Assembly: GCF_900112615.1 (NCBI RefSeq)
Contig: NZ_FOMK01000002.1
Coordinates: forward strand, 248,001-312,000
Origin: Chitinophaga sp. CF118
Lineage (GTDB): Bacteria > Bacteroidota > Bacteroidia > Chitinophagales > Chitinophagaceae
Length of the DNA: 64,000 nucleotides
Reading direction: 5' to 3'
Every line of letters starts with the position of its first letter. Within the stretch, counting starts at the first letter, position 1. A program made the position numbers and the translations under genes. Below are positions 29,023 to 38,391 of the stretch, in pieces. The notes below the pieces were generated by a model. It searched no databases. It was not told the DNA's origin and was given only the letters and a program-made list of their open reading frames with translations.

Positions 29023-29421
29023 TTATTTATTGATCATCTTTTCAAAGTCTTCTCTCCATACACGTACAGAATCTTTCTGTACATCTTCCAGTGAGTTTAA
29101 TTCTATAAAACAGCAGTCTGTTACCGCAATAAACTGATGCCATACATTGATAGGTACTTCTATCCTTGCAGGGGCATCTGCATACAACGTTTCTATTTCG
29201 CTGCCACCCAGCGGACACCAGTGGATAGCTGCTTTCCCGCTGAAAAGAAACAGGATCTCCGGGTTCTTATAATCACTATTGCCTTCATGATAATGCTGGC
29301 CACTACTGCTGCCGGCTTTGCGATAACAAAGTATAAAATCACCGGTACGGTCTGAGAACCACTGATAATTGCTTCCTCTGTCATCTTCTCCAAAAAGCTG
29401 TATAGGCGTTATCTTTATCAT
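29023..29421 (-). CDS. Cupin-fold protein in topo IV operon
   Basis: A 132-residue single-domain cupin. Motif 1 is GQHYHEGNSDYKNPE, and the barrel runs on to VPINVWHQF with the second metal-side histidine. This resembles small sugar-isomerase-type or sensor cupins, but substrate and metal are unknown. Its start overlaps the stop of the DUF1835 gene (ATGA), and it ends 4 bases before parC, so it is translated within the topoisomerase operon. A link to DNA topology is not supported by sequence; co-transcription is the only clue. Confidence 0.75.
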   Translation of the reverse strand: MIKITPIQLFGEDDRGSNYQWFSDRTGDFILCYRKAGSSSGQHYHEGNSDYKNPEILFLFSGKAAIHWCPLGGSEIETLYADAPARIEVPINVWHQFIAVTDCCFIELNSLEDVQKDSVRVWREDFEKMINK

Positions 29422-30248
29422 GCTGGTAATTTCACTTCGAAGTCACGGATCGTTTTCAATTCCCCTTTGCTTTCTATTTTCTCCTGTTTGATCAGCTCCT
29501 TCAGCCGCCAGCCAAGAAATTGATCCATTACAGGATATTTCAGCTTGCCGGTAACGAGACCTATCACTTTAAATGCTTTCTGGAATTCAGCTGTTACCTG
29601 GGATAACAATTCCTTATCATAAAAGACAGTAGGTTCTCCTTTAATCTTCTTTCCTCCTTCCAGTAAACGGATGCCGGCATTCTCATTCATCATACGGCTC
29701 CATTCATCTCCATCTATTTCAAACTCCGCCAATGAAACAGGACGTGCCAGTTTTTTAGCTTTCAGGAATTCCTTAGGAATGATCTGATGCAGGTGAGTGG
29801 GGTAAAATAAGCCGCCTTTCTCATTCAGGAATGGCAGGTTATTCAGGTACAGGATATGAATACGGCCTGCAAAGTCATACATCTGACTGATCAGCCAATA
29901 ATAACCACATACATCACGGGCGTTCTGTCCTGCCCAGATCCATACTTCCTGTTCAGGCTCAGCTTTCAGCAATGCTTTTAACTGACGGAACTTTTCGAAA
30001 TCCCCGTTATCTTCTTCAGGAGCTACTTCCGCTCCTTCTGCTACTACAGGTACCTGTGCTCCTGTAAGCTGATTCCACCACTGTTTACGGCCAGATTGCC
30101 CGTCTTTCGTGTCCAATATAAACAATGGGCCGACTGACAAGTCATCCTCAAAATAAAGTACCTCTCCCTTCAATGTCTCGTCCAGTTCAAAAGCGCCACT
30201 GAGTGCAGTTGCAGACGACTCGCCAAATACGATATGCACTAATTCCAT
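29418..30248 (-). CDS. DUF1835/DUF3658 domain protein
   Basis: A 276-residue protein opening MELVHIVFGESSATALSGAF, followed by an EVLYFEDDLSVGPL motif typical of DUF1835. The C-terminal part (about 165-270) matches the DUF3658 type. No enzyme activity is established for the family. It begins one base after the parE stop and overlaps the cupin gene by 4 bases, a tight arrangement that points to co-expression with topoisomerase IV. Confidence 0.85.
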   Translation of the reverse strand: MELVHIVFGESSATALSGAFELDETLKGEVLYFEDDLSVGPLFILDTKDGQSGRKQWWNQLTGAQVPVVAEGAEVAPEEDNGDFEKFRQLKALLKAEPEQEVWIWAGQNARDVCGYYWLISQMYDFAGRIHILYLNNLPFLNEKGGLFYPTHLHQIIPKEFLKAKKLARPVSLAEFEIDGDEWSRMMNENAGIRLLEGGKKIKGEPTVFYDKELLSQVTAEFQKAFKVIGLVTGKLKYPVMDQFLGWRLKELIKQEKIESKGELKTIRDFEVKLPA

Positions 30249-30249
30249 A

Positions 30250-32142
30250 TTAATCTATTATATCTTTTTCATAACGCAGGTTCCCGATGATGAACTCCTG
30301 ACGTGTTTGTGTGTTTTTACCCATATAATATTCCAGCAGTTTCTGGATATGAGTATCCTTGGAAAGAATCACCGGTTCAAGTTTCATATCATCACTGATA
30401 AAAGTACCGAATTCGTCAGGGGAGATCTCTCCCAACCCTTTGAAACGGGTAATCTCCGGTTTTGATCCCAGCTTTTTGATCGCTCTCTGCTTTTCTTCAT
30501 CACTATAGCAGTAAATAGTTTCCTGCTTGTTACGTACCCTGAATAATGGTGTTTCAAGGATGTACAGGTGACCATTCTTTACCAGGTCGGGGAAGAATTG
30601 CAGGAAGAAAGTGAGCAACAATAAACGGATATGCATACCATCTACGTCGGCATCGGTAGCCACCACAATCCTGTTATAACGTAATCCTTCCAGCCCTTCT
30701 TCTATATTCAGCGCATGCTGTAACAGGTTGAATTCTTCATTCTCGTATACAATCTTTTTGGTAAGCCCGAAACTGTTCAGTGGTTTACCCCGCAAACTGA
30801 ATACGGCCTGTGTTTCCACATTACGTGATTTGGTAATGGAACCACTGGCAGAATCACCTTCCGTAATGAAGATGGTTGTGTTCAAACGCCTGGTTTCCAG
30901 ATCACCTTTATCTTTACCGCTGATCTCTTCGTTCAGATGCATCCGGCAATCGCGCAGTTTGCGGTTATGCAGATTGGCTTTTTTAGCCCTTTCATTTGCC
31001 AGTTTCTTGATCCCTGCCAGATCCTTACGCTCACGTTCACTCTGCTCAATACGCTTTTTCATCGCTTCTGCGATAGAAGGATTTTTGTGCAGGAAATCGT
31101 TCAGGTGTTTAGACAGGAAGTCAAGTACAAACGCTTTCACGGAAGGACCATCTTCAGATACCACCAGAGAACCAAGTTTGGTCTTTGTCTGCGATTCAAA
31201 TACAGGTTCCTGTACCCTGATAGAAACAGCCGCACAAATGGAAGCACGGATATCCGTAGCATCATAATCCTTCTTATAGAACTCGCGGACGGTTTTTACG
31301 AATGCTTCACGGAAAGCGGCCAGGTGAGTACCACCCTGGGTGGTATGCTGACCATTTACAAAGGAATAATATTCCTCGCCGTAAGAGTTTTCATGTGTAA
31401 TAGCAACTTCAATATCCTCCCCCCTCAGGTGAATGATAGGGTAACGCAGATCTTCCTCATTGGTTTTACGCTGCAACAGATCCAGCAAACCATTTTTGGA
31501 GATATATTTCTTATCGTTGAAATTAACGGTGAGCCCGGCATTCAGGAAGCAATAGTTCCATATCTGGTTTTCCAGGAATTCCGGGATGTAGCGGTAGTTT
31601 CTGAAAACGGTATCATCCGGTACAAAAGTAACCAGCGTACCATTGGGTTCTTTGGTAGCGGTTTCCTTGTGTTCTTTCACAAGTACGCCACGTTCAAATT
31701 CAGCTACTTTGGCGCGGCCTTCACGGAAAGATTCTACTTTGAAATAGCTGGAAAGGGCATTCACTGCCTTGGTACCCACACCATTCAATCCCACCGACTT
31801 CTGGAAAGCCTTGCTGTCGTACTTTGCACCTGTATTGATCTTACTCACTACATCCACCACCTTTCCCAAGGGAATACCACGACCAAAGTCACGGATGGTA
31901 ACATTATGTTCTGTTACCTTTATTTCCACCTGTTTACCGTATCCCATGGTATGTTCATCAATACAGTTATCTACCACCTCTTTCAGCAGGATATAGATAC
32001 CATCGTCCATACTGGCACCATCTCCGAGTTTTCCAATGTACATACCGGGGCGAAGCCTGATATGTTCCCGCCAGTCGAGCGACCGGATTGAGTCTTCGGT
32101 ATAGGCCGCGGCAAAGAGTTCTTTCTTATCTGTACTAGCCAT
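30250..32142 (-). CDS. parE: DNA topoisomerase IV subunit B
   Basis: The 630-residue ATPase partner of ParC. It has an N-terminal GHKL ATP-binding domain with RLRPGMYIG, an EVVDNCIDE helix and GRGIPLG, then the transducer with a QTKTKLG loop. The TOPRIM metal site is EGDSA plus [10 protein letters not shown], and the C-terminal region is GyrB-like. It uses ATP to pass DNA strands during decatenation. It is the first gene of the leftward operon with DUF1835, cupin and parC, and a divergent gap of 444 bases separates it from small plus-strand genes. Confidence 0.92.
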   Translation of the reverse strand: MASTDKKELFAAAYTEDSIRSLDWREHIRLRPGMYIGKLGDGASMDDGIYILLKEVVDNCIDEHTMGYGKQVEIKVTEHNVTIRDFGRGIPLGKVVDVVSKINTGAKYDSKAFQKSVGLNGVGTKAVNALSSYFKVESFREGRAKVAEFERGVLVKEHKETATKEPNGTLVTFVPDDTVFRNYRYIPEFLENQIWNYCFLNAGLTVNFNDKKYISKNGLLDLLQRKTNEEDLRYPIIHLRGEDIEVAITHENSYGEEYYSFVNGQHTTQGGTHLAAFREAFVKTVREFYKKDYDATDIRASICAAVSIRVQEPVFESQTKTKLGSLVVSEDGPSVKAFVLDFLSKHLNDFLHKNPSIAEAMKKRIEQSERERKDLAGIKKLANERAKKANLHNRKLRDCRMHLNEEISGKDKGDLETRRLNTTIFITEGDSASGSITKSRNVETQAVFSLRGKPLNSFGLTKKIVYENEEFNLLQHALNIEEGLEGLRYNRIVVATDADVDGMHIRLLLLTFFLQFFPDLVKNGHLYILETPLFRVRNKQETIYCYSDEEKQRAIKKLGSKPEITRFKGLGEISPDEFGTFISDDMKLEPVILSKDTHIQKLLEYYMGKNTQTRQEFIIGNLRYEKDIID

Positions 32143-32586
32143 AATATTATAGAAATTCCAATTTACAGTTTTACAAGTTTCCGGATTTCAACGCGCCATC
32201 TATACCACGTTTCCAAGATTGGTCAAATGAGGCATTCCTGTCCGGCGTAGCAATATTACTAAATCTTTTAGCAAAATCCGGTTGCTGGCAAAAATACAGG
32301 TTTCATTGTATCATCCCAAGTAGAATTTATACACTATGCTTAATTTAATGAAAAGCAATTCATTATCAAACAGTAAAACCGGCCGGCAGTCACCTGTATA
32401 TTTACATAAACCAAAGAACGTGACAAGAATAATGCAGTATTTTTAATTTTAATACGGCTTACCAATTTATTGTTTAAAGATTAAAAAAATTTATTCACAA
32501 AAGTTATTCACAAAATTCGTTTTATATAACTAAATCTTTTATATTTACAATCAATCGTCTTGTCGCTAACATCTATGTCCTAAACT
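32143..32586. other. Divergent AT-rich intergenic region
   Basis: The 444 bases between parE (leftward) and two tiny plus-strand genes. Very AT-rich, with no gene seen. The right half has A/T runs and the paired DnaA-box-like sites at 32491-32512. Promoters for parE and for the small genes must lie here, but no clear TAnnTTTG box was found. Confidence 0.5.
32491..32512 (+). promoter_or_regulatory. Two DnaA-box-like sites
   Basis: TTATTCACA occurs twice, at 32491-32499 and 32504-32512, in the same orientation 13 bases apart. This fits the DnaA box consensus TTATNCACA. The surroundings are A/T-rich. Only two sites are seen, so a DnaA-regulated promoter is as likely as part of an origin. Confidence 0.4.
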
Positions 32587-32742
32587 ATGAAAACATCCAG
32601 TTTTATCCTATTACTATGCGTGCTTTTTGTAGCACTCCTCCTTACTTTCCTGGTTAGAAAAGAGCAACGCTCAATTAACAAGCTGAGTAATACCTTCATC
32701 AGATTGCTGAGGAAATTTGATTCCTGGCAGATGATGCGCTAA
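32587..32742 (+). CDS. Small single-pass membrane protein (51 aa)
   Basis: A 51-residue reading frame starting MKTSSFILLLCVLFVALLLT. One strong membrane helix (about 5-22) is followed by a basic amphipathic tail (RKEQRS, RLLRKFDSW). Not a recognised family. Support comes from the ATG start, the clear membrane-helix/basic-tail design, a similar small gene directly downstream and a good terminator after the pair. A toxin-like or complex-associated small protein is possible. Confidence 0.55.
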   Translation: MKTSSFILLLCVLFVALLLTFLVRKEQRSINKLSNTFIRLLRKFDSWQMMR

Positions 32743-32776
32743 ACACTATTCCTTAACAAGATATTTTTCTATCCCT

Positions 32777-32899
32777 ATGAGAATCAGTTTAATATTCAAG
32801 CTGGCTTGTCTACTAATTGCTTCAATGGTATTAGTTGCTCACTTGCTGCGCAAAACCTTTCAAAGGTTCAGCACAGGCAAGGGCAATGTATCCAACTGA
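32777..32899 (+). CDS. Small single-pass membrane protein (40 aa)
   Basis: A 40-residue frame with a single hydrophobic helix (about 4-24) and a basic tail (LLRKTFQRFSTGKG). It follows the 51-residue gene by 34 bases on the same strand and is followed by a terminator at 32926, so the two probably form one short transcript. Function unknown. Confidence 0.5.
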   Translation: MRISLIFKLACLLIASMVLVAHLLRKTFQRFSTGKGNVSN

Positions 32900-32925
32900 T
32901 AATCAGTAACACAAGACCTTTGATC

Positions 32926-32967
32926 GGGTAGCAGAGACAAAAAGTGTCCCTGCTGCCCATTTTTTTT
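32926..32967 (+). terminator. Terminator after the two small ORFs
   Basis: GGGTAGCAGAGAC (32926-32938) pairs with GTCCCTGCTGCCC (32946-32958), with one mismatch and one wobble, followed by A and eight T. Confidence 0.85.
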
Positions 32968-32978
32968 GCTATGCCCAT

Positions 32979-33030
32979 AAAAAAACCGACTCCGTGAAAG
33001 TCCCTTAACAGAAGACCTCTACGGAGCCGG
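32979..33030 (-). terminator. Terminator of the two-component operon
   Basis: Arms CCGACTCCGT (32986-32995) and ACGGAGCCGG (33021-33030) surround a 25-base loop. The run of seven A before the left arm becomes the U-tract on the minus strand. Confidence 0.75.
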
Positions 33031-33055
33031 ATTTATTAAAATTCAGCTATGTGGA

Positions 33056-33721
33056 TTAGCGGTTGTAATATTTGTTCACGGCATCTGTACGGCTACGTAC
33101 ATGCAGTTTTTCATAGATGTTGTGTACATGCCTTCTCACTGTTTCAATACTGATAAACAGGTTACTCGCAATTTCTTTATACAGGAAGCCTTTTGACAAC
33201 TGATCAAGGATCTCTTTTTCGCGGGAAGTCAATGCTTCAAGCGCCGGATTAGGCTTAGCCTGTTTCTGGAAATAAGCTACTACCCTTCTGGCAATCTGCG
33301 AACTCATAGGAGAACCTCCTTCATGTACATCACGGATAGCTTCCAGCAATTCCCCGGGAGGCGTTTTCTTTAAAATATATCCGCTTGCGCCAGCCTCCAG
33401 TGCCTGGAATATCTTATCGTCATCCTCATAAACAGTCAGCATCATAAAATGCATGTCCGGAAACTCTGTTTTTAACTTTGCAATGCATTGAATACCATTC
33501 ATTCCTCCCGGAAGATTGAAATCCATAAGCACTACGTTGGGCAACAAACTTGGAATCTGTTCTACGGCTGTTTCCCCATTGTTAAAAGCACCAATACAAG
33601 CATAACCATCCGAGCCATTAATTAACAATTCCATGGCTGTACGGATATCATAGTTGTCTTCAACAATTGCCACGGATATGACATCCATGTTATCCTGCTT
33701 CTTTTTTGAGTATACAGTCAT
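33056..33721 (-). CDS. NarL/LuxR-type response regulator
   Basis: A 221-residue two-domain regulator. The receiver has acidic residues EDN (21-23), phospho-acceptor Asp67 in LMDFNLPGG and a conserved Lys in YILKKTPPGE. The C-terminal LuxR helix-turn-helix reads LTSREKEILDQLSKG to SIETVRRHVHNIYEKL. It should bind DNA when phosphorylated by the sensor kinase encoded just upstream (70-base gap, same strand). The start may instead be Met12, which gives the more usual opening MDVISVAIVEDN. Confidence 0.9.
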   Translation of the reverse strand: MTVYSKKKQDNMDVISVAIVEDNYDIRTAMELLINGSDGYACIGAFNNGETAVEQIPSLLPNVVLMDFNLPGGMNGIQCIAKLKTEFPDMHFMMLTVYEDDDKIFQALEAGASGYILKKTPPGELLEAIRDVHEGGSPMSSQIARRVVAYFQKQAKPNPALEALTSREKEILDQLSKGFLYKEIASNLFISIETVRRHVHNIYEKLHVRSRTDAVNKYYNR

Positions 33722-33791
33722 TTAATATCAGTTATATTGTTACAAAAAAGGCTTTCACAATAACACATCCATGTTATTATACAAATCTATA

Positions 33792-36700
33792 TTAAATAAG
33801 TGGTATATCTAGTAAAACTATCGTTCCGTTGTCCGAAGTAATCTCTGCATGTCCTCCTACAGATTCCATTCTCTTCTGAATATTTTTCAGCCCGTTTCCA
33901 AATAATCGCACCTTTTCCTGATCAAACCCTTTGCCATTATCCTTCAGCAGGATAGTCATATTCTGCTGCATCTCGATCCGGATCACCACTTCAGTTGCTT
34001 TTGAATGTTTCACTACGTTGTGTAGTGATTCTTTTACTGCTAAATAAATATTCCGGCGGGTACCTCCACTCAGTTTAATATTAGGAATACTTTCAGGAAT
34101 AAAGAACTGGTGCCTGATATTGGCATGTTCCAGGAAATCTGCCGCAAAACTCCGCATATATGCAATCAGGTTCTCCAGCGAATCATTGGAAGAATTCATT
34201 GCCCAAATGATCTCACTCATTTTATCTACCAGTTCTCCTGCTGCTTCTGAAATACGCTCCAGCTCTTTAGTCTGTGAGCTATCCTGCAATTTACGCTTGG
34301 CTATTTCACTCAGTAAACGGATAGTAGATAATCCCGAACCAAGGTCATCATGCATATCACTGGAAATACGCGCCCGTTCCTGGTCTACCGCCTGCTCTTT
34401 TTCCAGTTTCAGCTTCTCATGACGGATCTTATAATCAAGATATAGAGTTGAGAAATAATACGCCACGCCTAACAATAATAAAAGCAGGAGAAAACGGAAC
34501 CATAATGATTGCCAGAAAGGTATTTTTATTACAATCTCTAATGTAGTCGGTGTTGCATTCCAGATATCATCATTATTTGATGCCCGTACATTAAAAGTAT
34601 AAGTACCCGGGCGCAGATTGGTATAACGTGCCATCCGGAAAGCCCCCGCCTGTACCCAGTCTTCATCTGCTCCATCCAGTTTATACTGTACCTTGTTCTT
34701 TAAAGGATTGGTATATTCCAAAGGCACAAACTCAATCGCAATTGTATTATGATTATAAGGAAGTTCTATCCGTTTGAGTAGTGACAGCGCTGTATCAGAT
34801 TCATATGGTTTATCCAGCACTTCCATCCGCATGATCACTACTTTCGGTCTGGATGGGTTGTTCTTAAAATCCTTCGGATAAAAGCCATTCACACCACGGA
34901 TCCCACCGAAGAAAAGCTCTCCGTCGAGCGACTTAAAAAACGCGCCTGTATTAAACTCATTGGATTGTAATCCATCTTCATAATTAAACGTAGTGATCTC
35001 ATCATCCACAGGATTGATCTGGGATAATCCCTTATTATGACTCACCCATATACGATCTTTATCATCCAGTAATACACCATAAAAATAATCGTTGATCAGG
35101 GAAGGATAATCGTAACTGTTATAATGCTTGAGTACGTGGTTGTTTTCATCCAATACAAACAATCCTTTAGAAGTGGCGAGTAACAACCGTTTGCTTGCAT
35201 TTTTATTGATTGATTTTACAATAGTTCCCTGTGGCAACGGAATCACTTCCCAACGGGAACTGCTTACCTTTTGAACATATACAGCCGATTTGGTGCCTAC
35301 ATATTTATTACCCAGAAAATCTTCGTAATAAGTGGTCAGCGTCTCATCCGGAAATTCATGTACAATGGCTACCTGGTAACTTTTATCTGTTGGTACAATC
35401 TGTAAAAGGTAACATCCATAATTAAAGTATACTTCTCCGGTGGTACGTTTAAAAAGGAAAGGGTAATTATCTTCCTGCGGTGGCATGCCCAGCGCCTTCA
35501 CGATCTTTGTAAGATTATCAAACTTCCTGGTATGCACATTAAACAGACCGATGGACATATCAGAGAAATGGAACCACAGATGTTCAAAGTCTTCCCGGCA
35601 AATAGCGTTCAGGTTAGCACCCGGAAAAGGAGCAGGTCTGTCTTCATTGGGTAACCGTTCCAGGAACTTGCCTCCATTTTCATAAATATCCAGGCCGTCG
35701 TTCATCAGACCCACATACAATTTACCATCATCATGTTTGTACACGGAACGCACCATATTATGCGTAGTAAAAGGAGAACGGTAAAGGTTAAATACCTTCT
35801 TGTTGGGAGAGTATTTTTTAATCCCGTCACCATCTGTTCCCACCCACATATTATCCGACGCATCGCGGTACAAATAGGTTACAATATTCCAGGAGCGTGC
35901 TTCTGAACCATTGAAGCTCACTATATGATTGATCACCTCATTCCGGCGCACGTTATATACGATCACACCATCACTTCCTCCTATCCACACATTGCCGTTT
36001 TGATCCAGTTCCATGCAAAAAGGCGCGAAAGTCTGATCCTTTTCATGCTGCTGCACCAGCGGCAGGTCAGTATATTTATTAAGTTTCTTATTGAAGATCA
36101 CGATATGCCCCCTGCTGGCAATAATCAGGGAATCTTTGTTCAGGTTGCGCAGTACTGCATGACTGGTAATACCTGGCAGGCAGTAAGTGGTAAGCCGCAA
36201 CGTTTTTGTATCCATTGCATGCAACTCTCCTGGCTCAAAATTCATCCAGATAGTATTACCATCTTTCAATACTGCCTGTGCAACTAACCCTTTGCGGGTA
36301 ATGGCAGGCGGATACATGATAACCCGCTTGATACCATATGTGGAGTCGTTCAGTACATATAATCCTTTCATGGGTCGCCATACCCAAAGACTATGTGTTA
36401 CTGTATCTTCTCCCAGGATGCGGAATTTAACACCGCTGTCCCGTTCTGCATTATTTGCCCAAACGGTATCTTCCAGCCTGGTTTTTTCAAAAGAGTTCTT
36501 GTATTCATCATATACACTGATCCCGTAATTATGAGTGAGTATCAATTGCCTCCTCCTGTTCCGGTACAGCGAATAACCTTTATATCCTTTCAGCGCAAAC
36601 CGGTTAATAAGGGCACGTCCGCCGGTATTGGACCTCACACCCAGGTTTCCCTTGCCCTGCCCGTCAATAGCCTGCAAACTGGGGTTAAAACGATATTCAT

Positions 36701-36974
36701 TAAACACATAACCATCAAACCTGTTTACCCCATCGTGTGTACAAATCCACATAAACCCCTGGTTATCTTCCAGGATATCATAAACAGAATTCTGCGACAA
36801 ACCCTCATTTACTCCATAAGAATCAAAGATATAAGGCTTTTCCTGTGCATGTAACACAGTCACTGGTAAGATGCATAGGAAAGACAATAAAATAATTCTC
36901 GTTATCTGCGCCGGCGATTGCAATGATTTAATAGTATTATTATGGAGGTTAGTAATTAGCACCCACTGAGTCAC
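33792..36974 (-). CDS. Sensor histidine kinase with Reg_prop propeller and Y_Y_Y domain
   Basis: A 1060-residue sensor. A signal segment (about 26-43) leads to a long periplasmic beta-propeller with Reg_prop-type repeats (GLSQNSVYDILEDNQGFMWI and many WVG/WIG turns), then a Y_Y_Y domain (NPLKNKVQYKLDG onward). One membrane helix lies at about 826-846, then a HisKA_3 kinase with His875 in DMHDDLGSG and a HATPase with DNGKGFD. Unlike many Bacteroidota propeller sensors it is not fused to a receiver; the regulator gene follows separately. The frame opens with GTG and has no ATG before the signal segment, so the exact start is uncertain. The propeller suggests sensing of a periplasmic ligand, often a saccharide in relatives. 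Confidence 0.9.
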   Translation of the reverse strand: MTQWVLITNLHNNTIKSLQSPAQITRIILLSFLCILPVTVLHAQEKPYIFDSYGVNEGLSQNSVYDILEDNQGFMWICTHDGVNRFDGYVFNEYRFNPSLQAIDGQGKGNLGVRSNTGGRALINRFALKGYKGYSLYRNRRRQLILTHNYGISVYDEYKNSFEKTRLEDTVWANNAERDSGVKFRILGEDTVTHSLWVWRPMKGLYVLNDSTYGIKRVIMYPPAITRKGLVAQAVLKDGNTIWMNFEPGELHAMDTKTLRLTTYCLPGITSHAVLRNLNKDSLIIASRGHIVIFNKKLNKYTDLPLVQQHEKDQTFAPFCMELDQNGNVWIGGSDGVIVYNVRRNEVINHIVSFNGSEARSWNIVTYLYRDASDNMWVGTDGDGIKKYSPNKKVFNLYRSPFTTHNMVRSVYKHDDGKLYVGLMNDGLDIYENGGKFLERLPNEDRPAPFPGANLNAICREDFEHLWFHFSDMSIGLFNVHTRKFDNLTKIVKALGMPPQEDNYPFLFKRTTGEVYFNYGCYLLQIVPTDKSYQVAIVHEFPDETLTTYYEDFLGNKYVGTKSAVYVQKVSSSRWEVIPLPQGTIVKSINKNASKRLLLATSKGLFVLDENNHVLKHYNSYDYPSLINDYFYGVLLDDKDRIWVSHNKGLSQINPVDDEITTFNYEDGLQSNEFNTGAFFKSLDGELFFGGIRGVNGFYPKDFKNNPSRPKVVIMRMEVLDKPYESDTALSLLKRIELPYNHNTIAIEFVPLEYTNPLKNKVQYKLDGADEDWVQAGAFRMARYTNLRPGTYTFNVRASNNDDIWNATPTTLEIVIKIPFWQSLWFRFLLLLLLLGVAYYFSTLYLDYKIRHEKLKLEKEQAVDQERARISSDMHDDLGSGLSTIRLLSEIAKRKLQDSSQTKELERISEAAGELVDKMSEIIWAMNSSNDSLENLIAYMRSFAADFLEHANIRHQFFIPESIPNIKLSGGTRRNIYLAVKESLHNVVKHSKATEVVIRIEMQQNMTILLKDNGKGFDQEKVRLFGNGLKNIQKRMESVGGHAEITSDNGTIVLLDIPLI

Positions 36975-37071
36975 AAAAAACGCAGTACTTGCAAATATAT
37001 AAATCTACTTCACACTTTCGTATGATTTTGTATTTTTCTTGTCATACAACTTAACCATAAATTATCACAAA

Positions 37072-38100
37072 ATGGTATCTATAAAAAATTACCTGGGTTT
37101 TACACTACCACTTTTACTATTGTTAACTGCGGCAACAGCGCAGGATTCATATGTTATTCATATGCTGGAAACCCCTCCCATTAAAAGTATCCGCGGTATG
37201 AGCGCTGTAAACGACTCCGTATTATGGGTATCAGGCACTGAAGGGAAAGTTGGTTTCACTACAAACAGGGGAAAACAATGGAATTGGATGTCAGTTCCAG
37301 GTTATGATACATGCGACTGGCGCACAATTATTGCATTCAGCAGTCAGCGGGCGCTGCTGTTGAATGCAGGCGAACCAGCAAGAATTGTATTAACTACCAA
37401 TGGAGGAAAAACCTGGAATCAGGTTTATTACAACGATACCAAAGGAATTTTCTTCGATGGTATGACTTTCAGGAATGAACAGGAAGGTATGGCTATCGGC
37501 GATCCCTTAAATGGCAGATTCACAATCATCTATACTCATGATGGCGGACTCTCCTGGCAACCGGCTGCAACTGAAATACAACCAGTTGCAAAAGATGGCG
37601 AGGCTATTTTTGCTGCCAGTAATTCCAGTATAACCAAACTTTCGGATGGTAATGCCTGTTTTGTAAGTGGGGGTACTGTAAGCCGTTTTTTTTCAGGATG
37701 GCATCACTGGAAAGCTGTTAACTGGCCTATGATCCAGGGACGTTCCGGTACCGGTGCTTTTTCTGTGGCATTTTATAACCGGCAGAACGGTATTGCAATT
37801 GGCGGAGATTATATGAATGATACAATTAAAAGAAATAATTGTTTAATAACGGATGATGCTGGTTTGCACTGGAAAAGCCCCTTGCTGCCTCCGGGTGGAT
37901 ACCGATCCTGTGTAAAATATGTTTCAGCAAAAATATTGATTGCCACAGGTACATCTGGCACGGATCTTTCAAAAGATGGAGGTCTGCACTGGTATAAACT
38001 CAGTGATACAGGATTTCATGCAATTGCAGTATCGCCGGGCGGGAAAAGTGTATGGCTGGCAGGAAAAGAAAGAATAGCAGAGCTTGTTGGCAACCCGTGA
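37072..38100 (+). CDS. Secreted Ycf48/BNR-like beta-propeller protein
   Basis: A 342-residue protein with a signal peptide (about 1-24, ending TAATAQ). It has repeated VGFTTNRGKQW, VLTTNGGKTW and THDGGLSW turns typical of Ycf48/BNR-type propellers. The ATG at 37072 is chosen over an in-frame TTG 33 bases upstream because it places the signal peptide at the N-terminus. Such proteins are often binding or assembly factors; function unknown. It is divergent from the propeller sensor kinase across about 97 bases, so they may share a control region. Confidence 0.8.
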   Translation: MVSIKNYLGFTLPLLLLLTAATAQDSYVIHMLETPPIKSIRGMSAVNDSVLWVSGTEGKVGFTTNRGKQWNWMSVPGYDTCDWRTIIAFSSQRALLLNAGEPARIVLTTNGGKTWNQVYYNDTKGIFFDGMTFRNEQEGMAIGDPLNGRFTIIYTHDGGLSWQPAATEIQPVAKDGEAIFAASNSSITKLSDGNACFVSGGTVSRFFSGWHHWKAVNWPMIQGRSGTGAFSVAFYNRQNGIAIGGDYMNDTIKRNNCLITDDAGLHWKSPLLPPGGYRSCVKYVSAKILIATGTSGTDLSKDGGLHWYKLSDTGFHAIAVSPGGKSVWLAGKERIAELVGNP

Positions 38101-38391
38101 AAGTAAGGGGTGTTGCGAAAACACCCCCGGCAAAAATTAGGTTAAAGCAAAAAGTATTTTATTATTCCTGAAGATAATAGCTACATTAATCCCTTGTATA
38201 AACATTTTCGCCAATGTATTATTTTTAAAGGTAAACGCGGGTTTAATGAGGTCTATCGTAAAACAATGATAAAACAATATTTTTTTGAGTAATTTGAGTT
38301 TCGATAAGGATCGGTAATCTATATGTTTCAATTCAGTACGTATGAGTTATACTGACGAAAACAAGGATTTGGGAATTATTAAACGCCAACT

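Noticed and set aside
30937..32091. 384-codon open frame on the plus strand opposite parE
   Set aside because: It lies wholly inside parE, shows no domain or signal, and is explained by the codon use of the real gene on the other strand.
38137..38331. 64-codon minus-strand frame between the Ycf48-like and GH31 genes
   Set aside because: TTG start, AT-rich, no motif and no promoter; probably chance.
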